Positions 28,633 to 34,438 of a DNA stretch of 34,438 nucleotides are shown piece after piece. The position numbers were made by a program, and so were the translations under genes. Numbering within the stretch: the first letter of the stretch is position 1; every line of letters begins with the position of its first letter. Below the pieces are notes generated by a model. It did not search any database. It saw only the letters and a list, made by a program, of their open reading frames with translations, and was not told the origin of the DNA. Origin of the DNA: DATDMG01 sp036518955. GTDB lineage: Bacteria > Actinomycetota > Actinomycetes > Actinomycetales > Kineosporiaceae. The stretch is from positions 1 to 34,438 of the forward strand of contig DATDMG010000459.1 of assembly GCA_036518955.1 (NCBI GenBank), in the 5' to 3' direction.

Positions 28633-30324
28633 TCAGTCGAGGTAGTCGCGCAGCACCTGGGACCGGCTCGGGTGACGCAGCTTGGACATCGTCTTGGACT
28701 CGATCTGGCGGATCCGCTCCCGGGTGACGCCGTAGACCTTCCCGATCTCATCCAGGGTCTTCGGCTGGCCGTCGGTCAGGCCGAAGCGCATCGAGACCAC
28801 ACCCGCCTCACGCTCGGAGAGGGTGTCGAGCACCGAGTGGAGCTGCTCCTGCAGGAGCGTGAAGCTGACGGCGTCCGCCGGCACGACAGCCTCGCTGTCC
28901 TCGATCAGGTCACCGAACTCGCTGTCGCCGTCCTCGCCGAGCGGGGTGTGCAGGGAGATCGGCTCCCGGCCGTACTTCTGGACCTCGATGACCTTCTCCG
29001 GGGTCATGTCGAGCTCCTTGGCCAGTTCCTCCGGCGTAGGCTCGCGGCCGAGGTCCTGCAGCATCTGCCGCTGCACCCGGGCCAACTTGTTGATCACTTC
29101 GACCATGTGGACCGGGATCCGGATGGTACGGGCCTGGTCCGCCATCGCCCGGGTGATGGCCTGCCGGATCCACCACGTGGCGTAGGTGGAGAACTTGTAG
29201 CCCTTGGTGTAGTCGAACTTCTCCACCGCGCGGATCAGGCCGAGATTGCCCTCCTGGATCAGGTCCAGGAAGAGCATCCCGCGCCCCGTGTAGCGCTTGG
29301 CGAGGGACACGACGAGCCGGAGGTTCGCCTCCAGCAGGTGGTTCTTGGCACGGCGCCCGTCCTCCGCGATCCAGGCCAGCTCGCGGCGCAGCTTCAGGTC
29401 GAGCCTCGTTCCCGCGTTGAGCTGCTCCTCGGCGAACAGGCCCGCCTCGATGCGCTTCGCGAGCTCGACCTCCTGCTCCGCGTTCAGCAGGGCGACCTTG
29501 CCGATCTGCTTGAGGTAGTCCTTGACCGGATCGGCGGTGGCGCCGGCCGTGGCCACCTGCTGCGCGGGCGCGTCGTCATCGTCGTCCGAGAGGACGAACG
29601 CGTCCTCCTCCTCGACCTTGGGGTCGGCTGCGTCGCCCTCGACGAGATCGACGATGTCGTCGGCGTCCACCTCCACCTCGGCATCGGGTTCGACGTCCGC
29701 GTCGCCCTCGTCCGTGTCGGCCTCGTCGACCACGTCGTCGATCTCGTCGAGAGCGAGATCGACGTCCTCCGCGAGGTCGTCGCCCTCCGCGAGGTCGTCG
29801 TCGGCAGGCGCCGCGGCCGCCGGCACCGCCTTCGCCGCCGGCACCGCCTTCGCCGCCGGTACCGCCTTCGACGCCGGCTTGATGTCGGGAGCCGACGGCG
29901 TGGCCGCGGAGTCACCCGGCTCGGCCGTCGCGTCGGGGGTGCTCTTGACCGCCTTCTTGGCGGAGGCGGCCCGCGGCTTGGCGGACTTGGCCGCCGGAGC
30001 GGACGCCGTGGAGGCGGACGTGGATGCCGTGGAGGCGGACGTGGACGCCGTGGAGGCGGACGTGGACGCCGTGGAGCGGCTGCTGGCGGCGGCCACAGCA
30101 CGTCGCGCACCGGCGGCAGCCGGGACCTCGACCGTCACGCCGGCGTCGTCCAGGGCGCGGAGCACGGCCTTCATCCGCGCCATGGGCACGTCGGCGTCCT
30201 CGCAGGCGGTACGCACCGCCGCGGCATCGACACTCCCCCGCGTCGTACCGAGACGGAGGAGGTCTTGCAGAGCCGGGTGAGTGAACTCAGGCGGGAGTGG
30301 CCGGGAGGTCGGAACCGACGACAC
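28633..30324 (-). CDS. sigA: Primary RNA polymerase sigma factor SigA (RpoD/HrdB)
   Basis: The housekeeping sigma-70, of 563 residues. I start it at GTG 30324-30322 (VSSVPTSRPL) because AAAGG stands 6 bases upstream; earlier in-frame codons have no such site. A helical 1.1-like segment (about 15-67) is followed by a Ser/Thr/Ala repeat (84-108), a Lys/Ala part and a very acidic stretch (about 190-255). Region 1.2 begins at DPVKDYLKQIG (about 265). Region 2 has GMLFLDLIQEGNLGLIRAVE, FDYTKGYKFSTYATWWIRQA and ITRAMADQARTIRIPVHM. Region 3 includes REPTPEELAKELDMTPEKVI. Region 4.2 has the helix-turn-helix TLDEIGKVYGVTRERIRQIE (about 523-542). It ends HPSRSQVLRDYLD. Confidence 0.97.
   Translation of the reverse strand: MSSVPTSRPLPPEFTHPALQDLLRLGTTRGSVDAAAVRTACEDADVPMARMKAVLRALDDAGVTVEVPAAAGARRAVAAASSRSTASTSASTASTSASTASTSASTASAPAAKSAKPRAASAKKAVKSTPDATAEPGDSAATPSAPDIKPASKAVPAAKAVPAAKAVPAAAAPADDDLAEGDDLAEDVDLALDEIDDVVDEADTDEGDADVEPDAEVEVDADDIVDLVEGDAADPKVEEEDAFVLSDDDDDAPAQQVATAGATADPVKDYLKQIGKVALLNAEQEVELAKRIEAGLFAEEQLNAGTRLDLKLRRELAWIAEDGRRAKNHLLEANLRLVVSLAKRYTGRGMLFLDLIQEGNLGLIRAVEKFDYTKGYKFSTYATWWIRQAITRAMADQARTIRIPVHMVEVINKLARVQRQMLQDLGREPTPEELAKELDMTPEKVIEVQKYGREPISLHTPLGEDGDSEFGDLIEDSEAVVPADAVSFTLLQEQLHSVLDTLSEREAGVVSMRFGLTDGQPKTLDEIGKVYGVTRERIRQIESKTMSKLRHPSRSQVLRDYLD
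30005..30076. repeat. 21-bp tandem repeat in the sigA N-terminal coding region
   Basis: About 3.4 units of GCCGTGGAGGCGGACGTGGAC (one base short of identity in the first copy) at 30005-30025, 30026-30046, 30047-30067 and a partial unit to 30076. On the coding strand it gives (STASTSA)-type heptads at residues about 83-106. Unit length keeps frame. Confidence 0.85.
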
Positions 30325-30571
30325 GGACAACCTTTCGTCGTGGCTGGGGTGGACCGGTGCGCCCCGGATCACGGGTACTCCGGGGCCCAACTTTCGGTGG
30401 GACATAGAACTCAACCGTCGGGGAGGCCGTCTTGTGCCCGGGACCGCCGGTCAACTGCTCATTCTTGCACGGCATGGGCGGAACCGGTGGCAGGCGAGGC
30501 CCCGATCCGGCCGAGCCCCGGCAGCCCTCCTGACACCTGCGCCCGGACCATGGCTGGAGGTCACGGCGGCA
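30325..30571 (-). promoter_or_regulatory. sigA upstream region
   Basis: A 247-bp spacer upstream of sigA. The minus strand has TTGACC (about 30455-30450), matching a -35, but no TANNNT lies 16-19 bases downstream. A further patch, GAGTTCTATGTCC near 30405, is the only AT-richer place that could be a -10. The AAAGG ribosome-binding site is at about 30331-30335. Confidence 0.3.
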
Positions 30572-31147
30572 TCACCGCCGGCCCGCCCGAGCAGCGGCCT
30601 TGGCTGCGCGCTTGACCTCGCGGACCTTGATCAGCGAGTCGGTATCGACCACGTCCGCGACCGAACGGTGGCCCTGGAGGGCGTAGTCGCCCGCCGCCTC
30701 CTCCCACCCGGGCGGCCGCACCCCGCGCTGCTTGGCCAGCAGAGCGGTGAAGATCCGGGCCTTCTGGTCGCCGAAGCCGGGCAGCGCCCGAAGCCGCGCG
30801 GTCAGCTCCGCCCCACTGGCGGCGTCCGCCCAGATGGCCCGGGGATCGCCGCCGTACCGCTCGACGACCTGCGCGGCCAGCGCCTGGACCCGCCCCGCCA
30901 TGCTGGTGTGGTAGCGGTGGACGGCGGGCGGCCCGGCCATCACCGACGCGAAGGCCGCCGGATCCATCAGGGCGATGACGCTGGGGTCCAGCGGATCGGT
31001 GCCGAGCCGCTGGGCCAGGACGGCCGGGCCGCTGAAGGCCTTCTCCAACGGGATCTGCTGGTCGAGCAGCATGCCCAGGAGCAGGGCGAACGGGTCACGA
31101 TCGAGGAGAGCATCGGCGTTCGCGTCACCGGTGATGTGCAGGGCCAT
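30572..31147 (-). CDS. HhH-GPD type base excision DNA repair family protein
   Basis: A 191-residue protein from ATG 31147-31145 with the DNA glycosylase helix-hairpin-helix fold: LLLGMLLDQQIPLEKAFSGP at the N-terminus, and the hairpin RLRALPGFGDQKARIFTALL (LPGxG type). This corresponds to the uncharacterised HhH-GPD family of actinobacteria rather than Nth or AlkA: there is no C-terminal iron-sulfur cysteine cluster, and I cannot place the catalytic Lys/Asp pair of classical glycosylases with certainty. It ends in a basic tail (KVREVKRAAKAAARAGRR) that should bind DNA. It lies immediately upstream of sigA on the same strand. Substrate base is unknown. Confidence 0.82.
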   Translation of the reverse strand: MALHITGDANADALLDRDPFALLLGMLLDQQIPLEKAFSGPAVLAQRLGTDPLDPSVIALMDPAAFASVMAGPPAVHRYHTSMAGRVQALAAQVVERYGGDPRAIWADAASGAELTARLRALPGFGDQKARIFTALLAKQRGVRPPGWEEAAGDYALQGHRSVADVVDTDSLIKVREVKRAAKAAARAGRR

Positions 31148-31301
31148 GCCGTCGATCGTGCCGCATTCCGGCGAACCCGCGCCCCCGGTACGGCTGTTCC
31201 GCGACGAGCAGGGTGGATGAGGTATCCGGGACGATCGGGAACCGGCAGAGGTGTCGGTCCAGAACTGCTCAGATCTGCACCCCGCGCCCCGCTCCAGCGG
31301 A

Positions 31302-31703
31302 TCAGTTCCCGGCCTTGACGGCGAGCACCGGACACGGAGCCTCGAGCAGGATGCGCTGCGCGTTCGAGCCGAGGATCAACTTGCCGACCGGCGAGCGACG
31401 ACGCAGCCCGATGACGATGAAGTCGGCCGAGACCTCCTGGGCCACCGCGATGATGTCCTCGGCCGGTTCCAGACCGCGCACCAACTGGCGCACCTCGTTG
31501 CCTACCCCCGCGCTGTCGAGCTCGGCCCGGACGGTGTCCAGTTCCTCCTCGTACCGGGCCGCCTCCGCGGCGTCCAGGTCCTTACCACCTCGATTGGAGT
31601 TGATCACCACGAGTCTGGTGTTGCGAAGTTTGCACTCCTGCGCGGCTCGGTGCAGCGCGGCGCGCCCCTCCTCCGTCGGCACGTACCCCACCACGACGGC
31701 CAT
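31302..31703 (-). CDS. Universal stress protein (UspA-like, single domain)
   Basis: A 133-residue single-domain Usp from ATG 31703-31701, with a strong AGGAGG 5-6 bases upstream. The alpha/beta fold starts MAVVVGYVPTEEGRAALHRA. The C-terminal nucleotide loop reads VIGLRRRSPVGKLILGSNAQ and closes with LLEAPCPVLAVKAGN. The usual ATP motif is GxxGx9G(S/T); here the second glycine is Arg, so ATP binding is uncertain although the final GS is kept. Such proteins dimerise and support survival under stress, with unclear biochemistry. It is divergent from the NUDIX gene across 147 bp and lies 154 bp downstream of the HhH-GPD gene. Confidence 0.9.
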   Translation of the reverse strand: MAVVVGYVPTEEGRAALHRAAQECKLRNTRLVVINSNRGGKDLDAAEAARYEEELDTVRAELDSAGVGNEVRQLVRGLEPAEDIIAVAQEVSADFIVIGLRRRSPVGKLILGSNAQRILLEAPCPVLAVKAGN

Positions 31704-31838
31704 GTCACCCTCCTGAGCCGATGTTCCGGTGCGCTGGCGGCCGATCGACGATCTCGGCGTCGGCTGGTGAACGGTACCCCGGGATTCCGCTGGGCCACCG
31801 GGCGAAAGGTCACCCGACCGGAAGCGTCGGTCGCAGCC

Positions 31839-31844
31839 TACGGT
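31839..31844 (+). promoter_or_regulatory. -10 element for a leaderless NUDIX transcript
   Basis: TACGGT fits TANNNT and ends 6 bases before the GTG at 31851, so the start codon would be the first transcribed bases. The GGTGG next to it is not at ribosome-binding distance. No convincing -35 is present. Confidence 0.4.
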
Positions 31845-31850
31845 GGTGGG

Positions 31851-32420
31851 GTGACCCTGCATGACGGCAACGGCTGGGTGGAGTGTCGCTGCGGGCAGCG
31901 GCACTGGGGACGGCACGGCGCGGCCGGGCTCCTGCTGGCCAGGTCCGTGGCGGGCCGGGCCCGCCACGGACGCGACGGCCGACCCGGCGCCACCCCCGAC
32001 ACGCCGGTGTTCGTCGAACCCGAGGCAGCCGTCGAGGTCCTGCTGCAGCTGCGCGCCGGGTGGACCCATCAGGGTGGCCGCTGGGCTCTCCCGGGTGGCG
32101 CCCGCGACAGCCACGAGGACGTCGTCGCGGCGGCCTTGCGCGAGGCCCGGGAGGAGACGGGGGTGGTCGAGGCCGACCTCTTCGTGGTGGGCCAGCACCC
32201 CGGCGTGGACCACGTGGACTGGAGCTACACCTACGTCCTGGCCCTGGCCCGCCGCCCCGTGACACCGACCGCCCGCACCGAGGAGAGCGACGACCTACGC
32301 TGGCTCGAGCTGGGGGCCGTCGAGAGCCTTCCGCTGCTGCCCGCCTTCGGCTCGGTGTGGCCGGCGCTGCGGGTCACGCTGATCAACGCCCTCGGGACGC
32401 GGCGATCGACAACGCCCTGA
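31851..32420 (+). CDS. NUDIX hydrolase
   Basis: A 189-residue protein from GTG 31851. The N-terminus (GWVECRCGQRHWGRHGAAGL) has a Cys-x-Cys-Gly-x-x-His-Trp-Gly motif seen in actinobacterial NUDIX proteins of this type and possibly a metal site. The NUDIX box is exact: Gly83, Glu89 and REAREETGV (97-105), the glutamates binding the catalytic metal. WTHQGGRWALPGG stands before it. The family hydrolyses nucleoside diphosphates linked to another moiety, including oxidised nucleotides; which one cannot be told. It converges on metX with a 38-base gap. Confidence 0.88.
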   Translation: MTLHDGNGWVECRCGQRHWGRHGAAGLLLARSVAGRARHGRDGRPGATPDTPVFVEPEAAVEVLLQLRAGWTHQGGRWALPGGARDSHEDVVAAALREAREETGVVEADLFVVGQHPGVDHVDWSYTYVLALARRPVTPTARTEESDDLRWLELGAVESLPLLPAFGSVWPALRVTLINALGTRRSTTP

Positions 32421-32458
32421 CACCCTCCCCGCCTGCCCTGCCGCCTCGGCGTGGCCGT

Positions 32459-33649
32459 TCACTCGGGAGCCTGGTCGAGCAGCTCCCCGACCACCGCAGC
32501 CACCTCGTGGGTTTCGATCAGGAAGGCGTCGTGGCCGTACGGGGACGAGATCACGGTCAGTGGGCTGGCCGCGGGGACCGCATCCGCGATCTCCCGGTTG
32601 AGATCCACCGGATAGAGGCGGTCGGAGTCGATGGCCACCACGGCTGTCCGCGCGGTGACTCGGCGCAGCGCGGCGAGAGTGCCACCGCGACCCCGGCCGA
32701 CGTCATGCGAGTTCATCGCTTCGGTGAGCACCACGTACGATCCCGCGTCGAACCGTCGGACGAGTTTCGCCGCCTGGTGGTCGAGATAGGACTCCATGGC
32801 GTATCGGCCCGAACCACCGACCGGATGCTCGCCCGGCTGCGCCTTGCGGCCGAACCTCAGGTTCAGTTCGCCGCCTGACCGGTAGGTCGTGTGCGCGATC
32901 CGCCGGGCGACAGCGAGACCCAGGTGAGGACCCTCGCCGGGTGCCGCATCGTAGTAGTCACCGCCGCGGAACCCCCGATCCGCCCGGATCGCCGCGAGCT
33001 GGGAGGCGCTCCAGGCGATCTGGTCGCCGGTGGCGTACGGGGTCGAGGCGAGCACCAGGAGCCGCTCGACCCGGGGCGGCTCGCTGACGGCCCACTCCAA
33101 CGCCCGCATACCGCCCATCGACCCCCCGACGACGAGCGCCCAGCGCCCGATGCCCAGCTGGTCCGCGAGCGCCACCTCCGCGGATACCTGATCGCGCACC
33201 GTCAGGAAGGGGAATCGGCTCCCCCACGGCCGCCCGTCGGGTGCCGAGGACGACGGCCCGGTCGTCCCCTGGCACCCCCCGAGCACATTCGGTGCGACGA
33301 CGAACCAGCGGTCTGTGTCGAGCGCTCGGCCGGGCCCGATCAACCCTTCCCACCACCCCGCGGTGGGATGCCCGGGGCCCGCCTCGCCGACCACGTGGCT
33401 GTCGCCGGTGAGGGCATGCAGCACCAGCACGGCGTTGTCGCCCGTCGGCGAGAGGACCCCCCAGCTCTCGTAGGCGACGCGGACCTGCGGCAGGTGGCCG
33501 CCGCACTCCAGCGCGAGGGTGCCGATGTCGATGAAACGCCGACGGCCCGGATGATCGCCCTCCCGCCAGGCGCCCGTGACCGGTGGCACCGCGGCGAGGT
33601 CGAGATCTTCAGCGAGAGACGCCGCCGAGGTCCGCTGCAACCCGATCAC
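32459..33649 (-). CDS. metX: Homoserine O-acetyltransferase
   Basis: Transfers acetyl from acetyl-CoA to L-homoserine, the first committed step of methionine synthesis by sulfhydrylation. I prefer GTG 33649-33647 because GGGAGGA stands just upstream (396 residues); GTG 33676 would add nine. The alpha/beta-hydrolase fold is clear: VRVAYESWGVLSPTGDNAVL, HALTGDSHVVG, APNVLGGCQGTTGPSS and the nucleophile elbow VVGGSMGGMRALEW with Ser177. The other triad members are Asp343 in AIDSDRLYP and His373 in PYGHDAFLIE. It follows metY on the same strand after 90 bases, giving a metY-metX operon order with a hairpin between. Regulation by methionine or SAM is likely but would be seen upstream of metY, outside the window. 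Confidence 0.95.
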   Translation of the reverse strand: MIGLQRTSAASLAEDLDLAAVPPVTGAWREGDHPGRRRFIDIGTLALECGGHLPQVRVAYESWGVLSPTGDNAVLVLHALTGDSHVVGEAGPGHPTAGWWEGLIGPGRALDTDRWFVVAPNVLGGCQGTTGPSSSAPDGRPWGSRFPFLTVRDQVSAEVALADQLGIGRWALVVGGSMGGMRALEWAVSEPPRVERLLVLASTPYATGDQIAWSASQLAAIRADRGFRGGDYYDAAPGEGPHLGLAVARRIAHTTYRSGGELNLRFGRKAQPGEHPVGGSGRYAMESYLDHQAAKLVRRFDAGSYVVLTEAMNSHDVGRGRGGTLAALRRVTARTAVVAIDSDRLYPVDLNREIADAVPAASPLTVISSPYGHDAFLIETHEVAAVVGELLDQAPE

Positions 33650-33714
33650 CTGTCCTCCCAACGCAATGCTGCGCACCGTACCGATATGGACCGGGACGAC
33701 TACCCAGGGCGGGG

Positions 33715-33732
33715 CCCGCGTCTGTTCGCGGG
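33715..33732. terminator. Intercistronic hairpin between metY and metX
   Basis: CCCGCG (33715-33720) and CGCGGG (33727-33732) form a perfect 6-bp GC stem with a 6-base loop, beginning 7 bases past the metY stop on the minus strand. No T-tract follows, so it may tune metX expression relative to metY or stabilise the message rather than end it. Confidence 0.4.
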
Positions 33733-33739
33733 ATGCGCC

Positions 33740-34438
33740 TCAGTCCCGCTTCGCTGCTCGGAATCCGCCCTCGAGGTCGGCCAGGATGTCGTCGATGTGC
33801 TCGATGCCGACCGACAGCCGGACCAGGCCAGGGGTCACCCCGGACGCGAGCTGCTCTTCGACCGACAGCTGGGCATGTGTGGTCGAGGCGGGATGGATGA
33901 CCAAGCTCCGGACGTCGCCGATGTTCGCCACGTGGCTGTGCAGCTGGAGCGCGTTCACGAAGCGCTGGCCGGCCTCGACCCCACCCTTGATCTCGAAGGC
34001 AAGGACGGCGCCGGGCCCCTTGGGTGCGTACCTGCGCGCCGAGGCGTACCACGGACTGCTGGGCAGGCCCGCGTACGCGACGCTCGCGACCTCGTCCCGG
34101 GACTCCAGCCACTCCGCCACCCGCTGCGCGTTGGCCACATGCCGCTCGATCCGCAGGCTCAGCGTCTCCAGACCCTGCGCCAGCAGGAACGCGTTGAAGG
34201 GCGAGATCGCCGGACCGAGATCGCGCAGAAGTTGCACCCGCGCCTTGAGGATGAAGGACAGGTTGGCACCGAAGGCGCCCTCGGCGCCCAGGTCGCGCGC
34301 GTAGACCAGCCCGTGGTAGCTGGGATCCGGCTGGTTGAAGTTCGGGTAACGCTCAGGGTACCGACCGTAGTCGAAGGTGCCGGCGTCGACGATCACCCCA
34401 CCGATCGACGTCCCGTGCCCGCCGAGATACTTGGTGGT
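33740..34438 (-). CDS. metY: O-acetylhomoserine sulfhydrylase, C-terminal part
   Basis: The 3' 232 codons are present; the start lies beyond base 34438. The first visible residues, TTKYLGGHGTSIGGVIVD, carry the Schiff-base lysine for pyridoxal phosphate (codon 34432-34430). The next landmarks are FGANLSFILKARVQLLRDLG, FLLAQGLETLSLRIERH, GDVRSLVIHPASTTHAQLS and SGVTPGLVRLSVGIEHIDDI, typical of the Cys/Met metabolism PLP enzymes. The inserted YPNFNQPDPSYHGLVYARDL and the adjacency to metX favour O-acetylhomoserine (thiol)-lyase over cystathionine enzymes. It condenses O-acetylhomoserine with sulfide to give homocysteine in the cytoplasm. The N-terminal part of the PLP pocket is not visible. Confidence 0.93.
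   Translation of the reverse strand, partial: TTKYLGGHGTSIGGVIVDAGTFDYGRYPERYPNFNQPDPSYHGLVYARDLGAEGAFGANLSFILKARVQLLRDLGPAISPFNAFLLAQGLETLSLRIERHVANAQRVAEWLESRDEVASVAYAGLPSSPWYASARRYAPKGPGAVLAFEIKGGVEAGQRFVNALQLHSHVANIGDVRSLVIHPASTTHAQLSVEEQLASGVTPGLVRLSVGIEHIDDILADLEGGFRAAKRD

Noticed and set aside
26038..30615. A 1525-codon open frame on the plus strand across the glycosyltransferase, membrane protein and sigA genes
   Set aside because: It is antisense or out of frame to well-supported genes; its Arg/Pro/His-rich, low-complexity translation is typical of GC-rich shadow frames, and it has no domain resemblance.
33650..33739. SAM riboswitch before metX
   Set aside because: The gap is only 90 bases with one small hairpin and lacks the pseudoknot-sized structure needed; a riboswitch, if any, would be upstream of metY outside the window.

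Overview
This is about 34 kb of very GC-rich chromosome (roughly 70% or more by eye) from an actinomycete, with GTG starts common and codons heavily G/C-ending. The markers are actinobacterial: SepH, DUF3159, DUF3710, DUF3093, DUF4193, DUF5998, DUF7455, an extended ferrochelatase with [2Fe-2S]-type cysteines, and an actinobacterial primary sigma factor with a long acidic N-terminus. The order resembles the hrdB (sigA) to dut neighbourhood of Streptomyces as I remember it, but the species or order cannot be fixed from the sequence alone (a Pseudonocardia- or Geodermatophilus-like lineage is possible). The region looks like conserved core chromosome with a few accessory insertions. I see no tRNA, rRNA, CRISPR array, insertion sequence or prophage.

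Layout. 1-2864: a cluster of small conserved genes around dut: DUF3159 (cut by the window edge), an OB-fold protein, DUF3710 and dut, leftward and partly start/stop-overlapping; DUF3093 (rightward); DUF4193 (leftward zinc-ribbon). 3230-6717: suhB and hemH (leftward, 4-nt overlap), then divergent sepH. 6746-11307: an alkaline-phosphatase-superfamily enzyme, DUF5998, and a large GNAT/NDP-forming acyl-CoA-synthetase fusion of the protein-acetyltransferase type, all leftward. 11456-15913: a nitroreductase, an acyl-CoA-dehydrogenase-like protein that appears to lack the catalytic glutamate, and topoisomerase IV subunit A (parC). 15939-22671: leftward accessory block of an orphan conservon-type histidine kinase, a CopC-CopD copper protein and a secreted penicillin-acylase-family Ntn hydrolase with a discoidin-like C-terminal domain. 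22948-25107: parE. 25430-26608: DUF7455 and a family-2 glycosyltransferase, rightward. 26653-31703: a polytopic membrane protein with a 15-nt minisatellite, sigA, an HhH-GPD repair protein and a universal stress protein, leftward. 31851-32420: a NUDIX hydrolase. 32459-34438: metX and metY (truncated by the window edge), leftward.

How the genes work together. Three functional threads are clear: chromosome topology and division (parC, parE, SepH), transcription (SigA), and methionine synthesis by direct sulfhydrylation (MetX makes O-acetylhomoserine, MetY adds sulfide). dut and the HhH-GPD protein belong to DNA maintenance, and hemH to the last part of haem synthesis. The block between parC and parE is envelope- or environment-directed and is the most likely place for lineage-specific biology.

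I do not see a clear-cut undescribed multi-gene system. The leads most worth testing are the acylase with its upstream inverted repeats, the orphan kinase, the in-frame minisatellite of the membrane protein beside a glycosyltransferase, and two enzymes with altered active sites.
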